From: Pseudomonas sp. Tri1
GTDB taxonomy: Bacteria > Pseudomonadota > Gammaproteobacteria > Pseudomonadales > Pseudomonadaceae
Length of the DNA: 64,000 nucleotides
Direction: 5' to 3'
Assembly: GCF_017968885.1 (NCBI RefSeq)
Contig: NZ_CP072913.1
Span: 3,146,001-3,210,000, forward strand
Both the position numbers and the translations under genes were made by a program. Below the pieces are notes generated by a model. It had not been told where the DNA came from, made no database searches, and saw nothing but the letters and a program-made list of their open reading frames with translations. Of this stretch, positions 16,126 to 24,751 are shown one piece after another (the stretch's first letter is position 1; each line of letters starts with the position of its first letter).

Positions 16126-17088
16126 ATGACAATCCTTAACTCACCAACGGTTATTGGTATCGATGTAGCGAAGGCCGAAATCGTCGTTTACCGCGAAGAC
16201 CTGAAAATCACTCAAGCCATCGCCAACAATCGCGAAGCTCTTGGCCGGTGGCTCAAAACGCTACCAGCCCAAAGCTCGATTGCGCTGGAAGCCACCAGTT
16301 TTTATCACCTGGACACAGCTGAGCTGGCCCATGGAATGGGGTTTCATGTTTACGTTGTGGATCCTTATCGGGTGGCCCATTACCGTGAAAGTATTGGGCT
16401 GCGGGCTAAAACTGATCCTTGTGATGCGCGTTTGCTGGCTCGTTATCTAACGAACGAGCAAGCAAGGCTGCGTATCTGGAGCCCACCTCCAGAAGCCTAC
16501 AAAGTGTTAAAAAACCTGCTTAGAAAACGTGCGGCACTCATCAAGGCCCGTGTCAGTATCGTGCTGAGTTTTTCGAACGAACCGTGCCTAAAGGACATCT
16601 TGGCCCGGCAGTTGGAGGTCTTCAAAGAGTCCGATCAGGCCATTCAGAAGCTAATGCGTGAGGCCAGCCAAGCGGTAGGGATCACTGAAAACATCAACCG
16701 CTGCAAAGCCATTGAAGGGATTGGTGAACTGACGGCCATTGGCTTGGCGACCGCATTCATGCGCGGTCACTTTGTCAGTGGCGATGCATTCATTGCTTTC
16801 TTGGGGATGGATTTGCGTCCAAAAGACTCAGGGAAGAAGCACAGTCCTCGTCACTTGAGCAAAAAAGGGGACGGGGAGCTACGACGCCTGGCGCACAACG
16901 CCGCGATGGCGGCCTGTCGGTCTCCTGCCTGGAAACCTTACTATGAGGCCTTCTTGGCACGAGGCCTGGCCAGAACTCAGGCCTTGGTTATCCTTGCCCG
17001 CAAGTTGTGTCGGGTAGCATTCGCCCTGATGAAAAATCAGAGCGAATACCAACCAAATTCACGGTTGCAGGGTTCCCCTGCAACATAG
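16126..17088 (+). CDS. IS110-family DEDD transposase/recombinase
   Basis: The 320-residue protein carries the RuvC-like DEDD residues Asp13 (GIDVAK), Glu55 (LEAT), Asp97 and Asp100 (KTDPCDARLLARY). The C-terminal transposase_20 domain (about 190-300) contains GIGELTA, FLGMDLRP and Ser235 in KDSGKK, the position of the catalytic serine of IS110 recombinases. The reading frame is intact with no internal stops, so the element may be active. The enzyme would work with the structured RNA encoded immediately upstream to recombine the circular element with REP targets. Composition is less GC-rich than the neighbouring genes, consistent with transfer. Confidence 0.93.
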   Translation: MTILNSPTVIGIDVAKAEIVVYREDLKITQAIANNREALGRWLKTLPAQSSIALEATSFYHLDTAELAHGMGFHVYVVDPYRVAHYRESIGLRAKTDPCDARLLARYLTNEQARLRIWSPPPEAYKVLKNLLRKRAALIKARVSIVLSFSNEPCLKDILARQLEVFKESDQAIQKLMREASQAVGITENINRCKAIEGIGELTAIGLATAFMRGHFVSGDAFIAFLGMDLRPKDSGKKHSPRHLSKKGDGELRRLAHNAAMAACRSPAWKPYYEAFLARGLARTQALVILARKLCRVAFALMKNQSEYQPNSRLQGSPAT

Positions 17089-17093
17089 AATCT

Positions 17094-17640
17094 CCCACAG
17101 GTATTTGTGGTGAACATCGAATCGATGAACACCCGAGAACCCCTGTGGAGCGAGCTTGCTCGCGATGACGGTAGCCCATCCAACATCACCACCAACTGAT
17201 CCACCGCCATCGCGAGCAGGCTCGCTCCCACAGGGTACTTGTGGTGAACATCGAATCGGTGAACACCCGAGAACCCCATGTGGGAGCGAGCTTGCTCGCT
17301 ATGACGGTAGCCCATCCAACATCACCACCAACTGATCCACCGCCATCGCGAGCAAGCTCGCTCCCACAGGGTATTTGTGGTGAACATCAAATGGATGAAC
17401 ACCCGAGAACCCCTGTGGGAGCCGAGCTTGCTCGCGATGACGGCAGCCCATCCAACATCACCACCAACTGATCCACCGCCATCGCGAGCAGGCTCGCTCC
17501 CACAGGGTATTTGTGGTGAACATCAAATGGATGAACACCCGAGAACCCCTGTGGGAGCCGAGCTTGCTCGCGATGGCGGTCGCCCGGCCAACATCGCCGC
17601 AAGCTGACTCACCGCCATCGCGAGCAGGCTCGCTCGCCCA
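17094..17640. repeat. Tandem array of four 136-bp REP-pair units
   Basis: Units begin with GTATTTGTGGTGAACATC (or GTACTTGTGG) at 17101, 17235, 17371 and 17507, a period of 134-136 bp. Each contains an inverted pair of REP palindromes (GCGAGCTTGCTCGCGATG and CATCGCGAGCAGGCTCGC) separated by a conserved linker. The last unit diverges near its right end. The interrupted half-REP at 15905-15924, left of the IS element, is the original left border of the array. Short open frames across the array are by-products of the repeat. Bases 17641-17802 hold no gene. Confidence 0.92.
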
Positions 17641-17802
17641 CAAAAATCAGCCGTCACCCCTGACCCCCCGCGTACCCACCAAATGAAGCTTTCATGACAA
17701 AAGTTCGGTAGCACATCGCCATTCCCGTCATGCCTGTGTGACGTGTTCAAGGGGGCCTGCAAGGTCGTTTTGGAACCGGGGCGCGAAGCCGGGAGTGAGG
17801 CG

Positions 17803-18414
17803 ATGGGAACTATGGAACGTTATTCGAAAGTGGGCATGCAGGAGCTCGACCAGCGGCTGTCGAAAATCGTCGAAGCGGCGCGCAAGCAGCCGGTCTCGGT
17901 GTATCGCTATGGTGCTCCGTGGGTTTGGATCGTTTCCCAGGATGACTGGCAGGGTGCGCTCAAGGAAGTGTCCAGCTACATCCCGCAGGGCCATTCACTG
18001 GTGTTGCTGCGTCCGCAGATCGACGACCTGCTGGATGAGCATCGCGAGGTGCTGCAAGGCCTCAATGCTGACGCCAGGATGCTGATCGCGCCACAAACCG
18101 CCATGCACATCCTCTTGCTGCAGCTGCTCTATTCGGTGCCCAGCGAGCAGCAGCTCTACGAACAGCTCAACTACAACCTGTTGTTCCGCTGGTTCGTCGG
18201 CCTGGACCTGAATCAAAAGGTCTGGAGCTTCAACGTCCTGAGCAAAGACCTCGCCACGCTGCTGGGCGACGCGCGGGCAGTGCGGCTCATCCAGAAAATC
18301 ATTGGTGAAGTGTTCTGTGGCGCCTTGCTGCAAATGCCGGAGTTCTCCTTGAACTTCGCGTTGCTGCACACCTGGCTGGCCCGGCACGCCACGACATCGA
18401 CCGCAAGCAATTGA
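17803..18414 (+). CDS. phdA: PhdA-like protein: Phd-type N-terminus joined to IS5-type transposase N-terminal domain
   Basis: The 203-residue protein starts MGTMERYSKVGMQELDQRLS and for about 60 residues resembles the Phd/YefM antitoxin fold (short strand QPVSVYRYGAPWVWIVS). From about residue 68 it matches the N-terminal domain of IS5-type transposases (LLRPQIDDLLDEHRE, LLYSVPSEQQLYEQLNYNLL, FRWFVGL) but stops before any DDE catalytic part. Position directly before a TpsB gene and an exbB-exbD pair matches P. aeruginosa phdA (PA0691), reported to limit lysis and eDNA release in biofilms. GGGAGTGAGG precedes ATG 17803; an upstream in-frame ATG at 17743 lacks a ribosome site. No toxin partner gene is adjacent. 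Confidence 0.75.
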   Translation: MGTMERYSKVGMQELDQRLSKIVEAARKQPVSVYRYGAPWVWIVSQDDWQGALKEVSSYIPQGHSLVLLRPQIDDLLDEHREVLQGLNADARMLIAPQTAMHILLLQLLYSVPSEQQLYEQLNYNLLFRWFVGLDLNQKVWSFNVLSKDLATLLGDARAVRLIQKIIGEVFCGALLQMPEFSLNFALLHTWLARHATTSTASN

Positions 18415-18440
18415 GCCGTACTTTGAATTCAGGGGGTGGT

Positions 18441-20045
18441 GTGGAGCATTTCTTCAAATCGCGGCCGGCGCTGTGGGGCTGGCTGCTGCTGGCGGTCGGG
18501 GGGCCGTCGGCATTCGCCGCAGAAGGAGGGCAAGAGGCCGAAGCGGCGCCGGCGCGCCTGGTGGACGTGAACGAGTATTTCGTGCGCGGCAACACCGTGC
18601 TCGATGCCCGGGCCATCGAAGAAGCGGTGTACCCGTTCCTCGGCCCACAAAGGGCTTTGAGCGACATTGAAGGCGCCCGGGAAGCCCTGCAAAAGGCCTA
18701 TCAGGCGCGCGGTTATCAATCGGTGTTCGTCGAGTTGCCAGAGCAGAAAGTCGAAGACGGCATCGTCTACCTGCAAGTTAGCGAAACCAAGGTCGGCCGG
18801 GTGCGAGTGGTGGGCGCAAAGCACTATTCGCCCGTCGAAATCCGAGATGACGTGCCAGCTCTCAAGGAGGGCGAGGTACCCGATTTCGCCCAGGTCCAGG
18901 CAGAACTGGCGCAGTTGAACAAGACCCCGGGGCGCCAGGTCATGCCGCTGGTGCGCGAAGGCCAGCGACCCGGAACCATGGACGTCGATCTACAGGTCGA
19001 AGACCAGAACCCTTGGCAAGCCAGCCTGGGACTCAATAACGACTACAGCGCCGACACCGAAAAGCTGCGTACGGTCGCGAGCCTGGGCTACAACAACCTC
19101 TGGCAACTGGGCCACAGCGTTTCGCTGACCTTCTTCACCGCGCCGCAGGACACCGAGAACGCCCAAGTCTGGTCGGGTTCCTACACCGCGCCGCTGAGTG
19201 AACGTTGGAGTGTGCAGTTCTCGGGTTACCAATCCGACAGCAACGTGGCGACCGTCGGCGGCAGCAACGTCTTGGGCAAAGGTCACTCCTACGGGGTGTC
19301 GGCGATCTACAGCCTGCCTTCCAGCGGGGCATGGGCCAACAGCTTTTCGGTCGGGGTGGATTTCAAGGATTTCGACGAAGAGCTCAACTTTGGCGGCGCC
19401 AGCGACAAGGCACCGCTCAAGTACGCGCCATTCACCTTTGCCTACAACGGCTTTCGCTACACCGAAACCAGCCAGTTGGGCCTGGGCCTGAGCCTGGTGG
19501 CGGGTACTCGCAGCCTGCTGGGCTATGGCAGCAACGACGAAGAGTTCGACTACAAGCGCTATCGCGCCAGCCCCAGTTTCGCGGTGCTCAAGGGCGACGG
19601 CAATTACACCTTCACCTTCGCCAACGATTGGCAAACCGCCTCCAAGGCCGCCTTCCAGCTCGCCTCCGGGCCGCTGGTTTCCAACGAACAATTCTCCGCC
19701 GGTGGCGCCACCTCGGTACGCGGCTATCTGGCCGCCGAGCGCACCGGGGACGACGGCTACCTGCTGTCCCAGGAACTGCGCACACCATCGCTCGCCAAGT
19801 TCCTCGGCAGCTACGTCCAAGAGTGGCGCTTCTATGCCTTCGCCGAAGGCGCGCAGTTGTACCTGCGCGACGAACTGCCCGACCAGGAAGCCGATTACAG
19901 CCTTGCCAGTATCGGCCTCGGCACCCGCGCGAGCCTGAGCAAATGGCTGTCCGGCAGCCTCGATTGGGGCTACCCGCTGCTCGACGGGCCGAACACCTCG
20001 AAACAGGAATCGCGCCTGCACTTCAACCTGCAAGCGACGTTTTGA
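18441..20045 (+). CDS. pdtB: TpsB-type outer-membrane transporter (ShlB/FhaC/HecB family), PdtB-like
   Basis: The roughly 534-residue protein has a signal peptide (ending near PSAFA), a POTRA region beginning EYFVRGNTVLDARAIEEAVYP and a 16-strand barrel predicted from alternating C-terminal segments, ending in aromatic NLQATF as outer-membrane barrels do. TpsB proteins thread large TpsA exoproteins across the outer membrane. The gene order matches P. aeruginosa PA0692 (pdtB). A GTG at 18441 follows AGGGGG and gives a proper signal peptide; an in-frame TTG at 18411 overlaps the phdA stop. No TpsA gene with a secretion domain is present in this window. Confidence 0.85.
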   Translation: MEHFFKSRPALWGWLLLAVGGPSAFAAEGGQEAEAAPARLVDVNEYFVRGNTVLDARAIEEAVYPFLGPQRALSDIEGAREALQKAYQARGYQSVFVELPEQKVEDGIVYLQVSETKVGRVRVVGAKHYSPVEIRDDVPALKEGEVPDFAQVQAELAQLNKTPGRQVMPLVREGQRPGTMDVDLQVEDQNPWQASLGLNNDYSADTEKLRTVASLGYNNLWQLGHSVSLTFFTAPQDTENAQVWSGSYTAPLSERWSVQFSGYQSDSNVATVGGSNVLGKGHSYGVSAIYSLPSSGAWANSFSVGVDFKDFDEELNFGGASDKAPLKYAPFTFAYNGFRYTETSQLGLGLSLVAGTRSLLGYGSNDEEFDYKRYRASPSFAVLKGDGNYTFTFANDWQTASKAAFQLASGPLVSNEQFSAGGATSVRGYLAAERTGDDGYLLSQELRTPSLAKFLGSYVQEWRFYAFAEGAQLYLRDELPDQEADYSLASIGLGTRASLSKWLSGSLDWGYPLLDGPNTSKQESRLHFNLQATF

Positions 20046-20062
20046 ACCCAGGAGTCATGTCC

Positions 20063-21862
20063 ATGCAACGCTTATTGTTATCCCTGTTGATTTGCCTGGG
20101 GCTGGTGCTTCCGGCGACCGCCAACGCCTGGTGGCAGGACGACTGGCACTATCGCAAACAGATTTCGGTGGACACCACGCCCCAGGGCGCCGCCATCGCC
20201 CAGGCCCTGGGACGCACCGCGCTGCTGGTACGCCTGCACACCGGCAACTTCACCTTCGACGGCGTCAAGGACGACGGCTCGGACCTGCGTTTTGTCAGTG
20301 CCGATGACAAGACCGTGCTCAATCACCAGATCGAAAGCTTCGACCCGCTGATGGGCATGGCGCTGATCTGGGTCGATGTGCCGAGCGTGGAGGGCGGCCA
20401 GCGTCAGGACCTGTGGATGTATTACGGTAACCAGAAGGCCCCGGCCACCGGCAGCGGCCAGTTGACCTTCGACCCGGACTACACCGCGCTGTATCACTTC
20501 GACAGCGCCTCCGGCGTGCCGCCCCGGGACACCACGGCCTACGGCAACAATGCCCAGGGCGCAGTCGGTACCAGCATCGACGGTGTGATCGGCCATGCCT
20601 TGCAGTTCAACGGCCAGCCGTTGCTGTTGCCGGCCAGCCCTTCGTTGCAACACAGTGCTGGCGCGGCGTTCACCTTCAGCACTTGGCTGCGCCAGGACCA
20701 GGCCAGCGGCGAACAGATCGTCCTGGCCCGTCGCGAAGCCGCCACCAGCCTGTTGATTGGCGTAAACCAGGGGGTGCCGTTCGTAGCGATCAATGACCAG
20801 CGAGCGGTCTCGACCCAGCCGCTGAATCCCGGCCAATGGCAGCACCTGGCGTTGACCGCCTCGGGCGACCGGGTCGTGCTGTACGTCAACGGGCGTGAAA
20901 CCGCGAGCCTGGCGGTGGCGATGCCAGCGTTCAATGCGCCGATTGCCTTGGGCGCAGATGTGGCCACCGGTGCTTTTGCACCCTTCAGCGGGGCCATGGA
21001 CGAAGCGCGCCTGTCCAAGATTGCCCGCCCGGCGCCGTTGCTATTGGCCGACGCCAATGCCCAGGGTGCCGAATCGAAACTGGTGGCCTACGGGGTCGAT
21101 GAAGAGCAGTCCGGCTTCGGTTTCGGCAGCCTGGGTTTCCTGCTCAAGGCCGTGCCGCTGGACGCCTGGGTGATCATCGGGGTGCTGGTGCTGATGATGT
21201 TCCAGTCGTGGATCATCATGATCCGCAAGAACCGCATGGTCAGCCGTCTCAGCGCGGCCAACGAAGCCTTCCGCGAACAGTTCGCCAGGATCGGCACACG
21301 CCTGGAAATGTTCGCCGACGACCAGGACCTCGCCCAGCGCCTGCAACACTCGTCGCTGTGGCGCTTGTACCTGGTGGCCGTCAAGGAAATCCGCACCCGC
21401 CGCGAGCAGGGCGCCGATACCTCGTCGGTGTCCGCCGCCACCATCGAGGCGATCCGCTGCTCCATGGACGGCGTGCGCACCCGGGAAAACCAGCAGCTCA
21501 GCTCGAAACTCTCGACCCTGTCCAACGCCATTGCCGGCGGCCCCTACATCGGCCTGCTCGGCACGGTGCTGGGGATCATGGTGGTGTTCCTCGGCACGGC
21601 GATGGCCGGTGACGTCAACATCAACGCCATCGCCCCGGGCATGGCCGCAGCCTTGCTCGCCACCGCCATGGGCCTGTTCGTCGCGATTCCGGCGTTGTTT
21701 GGCTACAACCGCCTGATCACCCGCAACAAGGAAGTCAGCGCCGACATGCGGGTCTTCGTCGACGAATTCATTACGCGCCTGGCGGAGATGCACGGCGAGG
21801 GCCAGTCCGGTGAAGCGGCGCAGCGCCGCAACCATCACCCCCAATCGTCCGTACCGGCCTGA
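20063..21862 (+). CDS. exbB2: DUF2341/LamG-like domain fused to MotA/TolQ/ExbB proton channel
   Basis: The 599-residue protein has a signal peptide (cleavage after ANA), a DUF2341 domain (about 25-130, WWQDDWHYRKQI), a LamG/concanavalin-like domain (about 150-330) and then the ExbB part: membrane segment 366-388 and two more in 490-565 with AIAGGPYIGLLGTVLGI. ExbB/TolQ proteins conduct protons with ExbD to energise outer-membrane events. The large periplasmic N-terminal extension is unusual for ExbB and may bind sugar or envelope polymer. AGGAG lies 8 nt before ATG 20063. It corresponds in position to exbB2 (PA0693). Confidence 0.85.
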   Translation: MQRLLLSLLICLGLVLPATANAWWQDDWHYRKQISVDTTPQGAAIAQALGRTALLVRLHTGNFTFDGVKDDGSDLRFVSADDKTVLNHQIESFDPLMGMALIWVDVPSVEGGQRQDLWMYYGNQKAPATGSGQLTFDPDYTALYHFDSASGVPPRDTTAYGNNAQGAVGTSIDGVIGHALQFNGQPLLLPASPSLQHSAGAAFTFSTWLRQDQASGEQIVLARREAATSLLIGVNQGVPFVAINDQRAVSTQPLNPGQWQHLALTASGDRVVLYVNGRETASLAVAMPAFNAPIALGADVATGAFAPFSGAMDEARLSKIARPAPLLLADANAQGAESKLVAYGVDEEQSGFGFGSLGFLLKAVPLDAWVIIGVLVLMMFQSWIIMIRKNRMVSRLSAANEAFREQFARIGTRLEMFADDQDLAQRLQHSSLWRLYLVAVKEIRTRREQGADTSSVSAATIEAIRCSMDGVRTRENQQLSSKLSTLSNAIAGGPYIGLLGTVLGIMVVFLGTAMAGDVNINAIAPGMAAALLATAMGLFVAIPALFGYNRLITRNKEVSADMRVFVDEFITRLAEMHGEGQSGEAAQRRNHHPQSSVPA

Positions 21863-21872
21863 GGAAATCGCC

Positions 21873-22298
21873 ATGGCTAGCGTAAACGCTTCACACGATG
21901 ACGACGATGATGCGGCGGTCGACAGCATCAACATCACACCGCTGGTGGACGTGCTCATGGTGGTGCTGGTGATGTTCATCCTCACCGCCACGGCGCAGGT
22001 GTCGGGTATCCAGATCAACCTGCCCAAGGCCAGCGCTTCGGTGTCGTTGTCCGAGGCCAAGACCAAGGCGATTTCGGTGAATGACGGCGGGCAGGTGTTC
22101 CTCGATGCCTATCCGGTGACCCTGGCCGAACTGGAAGAACGCCTGCGCATCGAGAAGGCCCAGAACCCGGACTTCCCGATCATCGTGCGCGGCGACGCCA
22201 CGGTGCAGTACCAGAAGGTCATCGAAGTGCTGGATCTGTTGCGGCGCCTGGAACTGTCCCAGGTCGGTCTGGTGACCGGCAAACCGAGCCAGGGCTGA
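21873..22298 (+). CDS. exbD2: ExbD/TolR-type proton channel subunit
   Basis: The 141-residue protein has a short acidic N-terminus, one membrane helix with the family's protonatable Asp (INITPLVDVLMVVLVMFIL) and a periplasmic domain (INLPKAS, FPIIVRGDATVQYQKVIEVLDLL). It partners the ExbB fusion encoded 10 bp upstream. GAGGAAAT precedes ATG 21873; a longer frame from 21810 would overlap the upstream gene and lacks a site. Confidence 0.93.
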   Translation: MASVNASHDDDDDAAVDSINITPLVDVLMVVLVMFILTATAQVSGIQINLPKASASVSLSEAKTKAISVNDGGQVFLDAYPVTLAELEERLRIEKAQNPDFPIIVRGDATVQYQKVIEVLDLLRRLELSQVGLVTGKPSQG

Positions 22299-22300
22299 TC

Positions 22301-23005
22301 ATGACCGCCAGACTTCCCATCAACCCGCCCCCGGTGAAGACCTCGCCGCTGCGCCTGCTCATGTGGGCCGCTGGCCTGGTGCTCGGTGCCGTGGCGGCCT
22401 GGCTGCTGTGGCAGTGGGCCAACGACATGAGTGGTGTGCGGCGTGAAGCACCGAAAGTGCCGACCATCATCCCGCTACCGCCTCCGCCGCCACCACCGCC
22501 GGAGAAACCCAAGGAGCCGGAACCTCAGGTCGAGGAAAAGGTGGTCGAGCCAGAGCCGCCCCCGGAACCCGAAGAGGTCAAGCCCGAGGAAGAAGCACCA
22601 CCGTCGCCGGTGGATGACCTGGCCAACCCGATGCAGATGGATGGTGATGCCCAGTCTGGCAATGACGCTTTCAACATCGGCGCCGGCAAGGGGGGCGGCA
22701 TGGCCGGGGCCGGTGGCGGACGCCTGGGTAATGGCACCTACAGCCAGTTCCTGGCGTTCACCTTCCAGCGTCTGCTGCGGGAAAACCCCGACCTGCGCAG
22801 CCTGGCGTTCTCGCTGCAGGCCGACGTCTGGCTCAGTGCCGTGGGCGAAATCACCCGGGTCGAGCTGGTCAAGTCCAGCGGCAACCGGCAAGTGGATGAA
22901 CAGGTGATTTCAGCCCTGCGTACCGCACCCCATTTGAGTGAACGGCCACCGGCCTCCCTGACTTTGCCTGTACGCCTGTCCTTGCAGGGACGGCGTCCGG
23001 GTTAA
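22301..23005 (+). CDS. TonB-like energy transducer
   Basis: The 234-residue protein has one N-terminal membrane helix (about 18-40), a proline/glutamate-rich spacer with an eight-proline run and repeated EPE/PEP units, a glycine-rich stretch, and a C-terminal TonB fold (about 145-234, ending LTLPVRLSLQGRRPG). It starts 2 bp after exbD and completes a dedicated ExbB-ExbD-TonB set inside the TpsB operon, presumably driving the neighbouring outer-membrane proteins rather than iron receptors. Position equals PA0695. Confidence 0.85.
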   Translation: MTARLPINPPPVKTSPLRLLMWAAGLVLGAVAAWLLWQWANDMSGVRREAPKVPTIIPLPPPPPPPPEKPKEPEPQVEEKVVEPEPPPEPEEVKPEEEAPPSPVDDLANPMQMDGDAQSGNDAFNIGAGKGGGMAGAGGGRLGNGTYSQFLAFTFQRLLRENPDLRSLAFSLQADVWLSAVGEITRVELVKSSGNRQVDEQVISALRTAPHLSERPPASLTLPVRLSLQGRRPG

Positions 23006-23044
23006 CCGACTATTTGACAGCTTGCCAACAGGAGTTGTGTGCAG

Positions 23045-24736
23045 ATGATTTCCAATGTGAATCGATTGTCGTGGGCAGTCGGCCTGATCGTTCTGGGCCT
23101 GTCCGAGCACTCGTTGGCCGCCCCGGCGCCTTCGGAAAACGCCACGATCAATCTGATCCGCCTGCTGGTGCAGCAGGGCGTGTTGAAGCAGGACCAGGCC
23201 GATGGCTTGATCGCCCAGGCCGAACGGGAAGCCGTGCAGGCCCGCCAGGCGGCCACGGCGGTTGCCGCAGCGCCGGCCGGTGCGCCGGGGGACGTGCGGG
23301 TGCAATACGTGCCGAACATTGTGCGCGAACAGATCCGCGACCAGGTCAAGGCAGAAGTCATGGCCACCGCCAAGCAGGAAAACTGGGCCCAGCCCAACAC
23401 CTTCCCGGATTGGGTATCGCGTATCAGTTTTGATGGCGACATTCGCCTTCGAGATGAGTCGCGCTATTACTCGGGTGCCAACAGCAACGAAATCGTCGAC
23501 TTTGCCCGGCTCAATGACAAGGGGCCGTACGACGTCAACCCCAACAGCAGCTCCAGCCTGCCGCCGTTGCTCAATACCCGCGAAGATCGGGAAAACCTGT
23601 TCCGCCTGCGCGCACGCCTGGGCATGAAGGCCGTGATCGCTCCGCAATGGACCGCGGGCATTCGCATCGGCACCGGCTCGGACAACAACCCGGTGTCCAC
23701 CACCCAGACCCTCGGTGGCGGTTTTGGCAAGAAGGACATCTGGCTCGACCAGGGCTATCTGACCTGGAAGCCCTCGGACGAATTGACCCTGACCGGCGGG
23801 CGTTTCGCCAACCCGTTTTTCTCCACTGACCTGTTGTATTCCGGTGATCTGAACTTCGATGGCGTGGCGGCGAACTTCAACCACAAGCTCAATCAGGACT
23901 GGGGCCTGTTCGGCACCGTCGGTGCATTCCCGGTGGAGTACACCAACGACACCAGCACCAGCAACGGTAGCGACAAGGAAGAGAGCGACAACAAGTGGCT
24001 ATACGGTGCGCAACTGGGAGCCAACTGGGCGATCAACGACAGCAACCGGATCAAGGGGGCGGTGGCCTATTACCGCTTCGACGACATCGAGGGCCAGCGC
24101 TCTTCACCGTGTGAGCCTTGGGCCGGTGATCCAGGCTGCGATAGCGACGGATCGCGGGTGGCGTTCATGCAAAGGGGCAACACGGTGTTCCTGCTGCGCG
24201 ACATCACGCCCAATCCCCTCAACCCGTCCACCACGCCACAGCCGCAATACGTCGGCCTGGCCTCGGAGTTCAACCTGCTGGACCTGAACCTTGCCTGGGA
24301 CACCGATCTGCCCGAAGACCTGAAGCTGCGCAGCCAGGCCCACTACGTCCACAACCTGGGCTACGACGAGGGCGAGATGCGCAAGCGCTCGGCAGGCCAG
24401 TTCGCCAACAACCTGGACGAAAATGGTGAGGTGGAAAGCGGCGCCAACGCCTGGATGCTCCAGTTCACCCTCGGCAACTCGCTGGAACTCAAGCGTGAGG
24501 GCGACTGGAACCTGTTCGCCGGCTACAAGTACATCCAGCCGGACGCCTTGCCCGACGGTTTCAACGATTCCTCATTCCATCTGGGCGGCACCAACGCCAA
24601 GGGTTATTTCCTGGGCGGCAACTATGGCCTGGCGAGCAATGTCTTCGCCACCGGTCGCTGGTTGAGTTCCGAAGCGGTGTACGGCGCGCCGTACGACATC
24701 GATGTCTTGCAGCTTGAAATCAACACGCGCTTTTAA
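23045..24736 (+). CDS. Putative outer-membrane porin with N-terminal helical segment
   Basis: The 563-residue protein starts with a signal peptide (ending near SLAAP), then a helical stretch (LIRLLVQQGVLKQDQADGLI) like those anchoring porins to the envelope, and from about residue 130 a beta-rich barrel (ISFDGDIRLRDESRYY) ending in aromatic INTRF. It fits the putative-porin family encoded with TonB-like systems. Start is ATG 23045 (AGGAG 10 nt upstream) or GTG 23039; both give the same signal peptide. Substrate unknown. Confidence 0.82.
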   Translation: MISNVNRLSWAVGLIVLGLSEHSLAAPAPSENATINLIRLLVQQGVLKQDQADGLIAQAEREAVQARQAATAVAAAPAGAPGDVRVQYVPNIVREQIRDQVKAEVMATAKQENWAQPNTFPDWVSRISFDGDIRLRDESRYYSGANSNEIVDFARLNDKGPYDVNPNSSSSLPPLLNTREDRENLFRLRARLGMKAVIAPQWTAGIRIGTGSDNNPVSTTQTLGGGFGKKDIWLDQGYLTWKPSDELTLTGGRFANPFFSTDLLYSGDLNFDGVAANFNHKLNQDWGLFGTVGAFPVEYTNDTSTSNGSDKEESDNKWLYGAQLGANWAINDSNRIKGAVAYYRFDDIEGQRSSPCEPWAGDPGCDSDGSRVAFMQRGNTVFLLRDITPNPLNPSTTPQPQYVGLASEFNLLDLNLAWDTDLPEDLKLRSQAHYVHNLGYDEGEMRKRSAGQFANNLDENGEVESGANAWMLQFTLGNSLELKREGDWNLFAGYKYIQPDALPDGFNDSSFHLGGTNAKGYFLGGNYGLASNVFATGRWLSSEAVYGAPYDIDVLQLEINTRF

Positions 24737-24751
24737 GCGCTGGGAGGCCTC

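Larger units (their letters stand above)
15923..17093 (+). mobile_element. IS110-family insertion sequence in a REP palindrome, CT core at both ends
   Basis: Removing the element restores an intact REP: the left flank ends ...GCAGGCTCG-CT (CT at 15923-15924) and the right flank resumes CT-CCCACAGG (CT at 17092-17093), while neighbouring intact copies read GCAGGCTCGCTCCCACAGG. The element is therefore about 1.17 kb with a shared CT dinucleotide and no target duplication, as for IS621-type IS110 elements. The non-coding left end is about 200 bp and the right end only 3-5 bp beyond the transposase stop, the layout of the IS110 (not IS1111) group. No terminal inverted repeats were seen. Confidence 0.9.

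Noticed and set aside
17241..17607. Short open frames of 70-90 codons across the REP array
   Set aside because: They repeat with the array, lack ribosome sites and encode the same REP-derived peptide in several copies.
17094..17640. CRISPR-like array of repeats and spacers
   Set aside because: The period is about 136 bp, the linkers are nearly identical between units, and the palindromes are pseudomonad REPs; no cas genes are present.
19205..20062. Long upstream extension of the ExbB fusion protein
   Set aside because: It lies inside the TpsB gene in another frame and is Arg-rich; the ribosome site and signal peptide support 20063.
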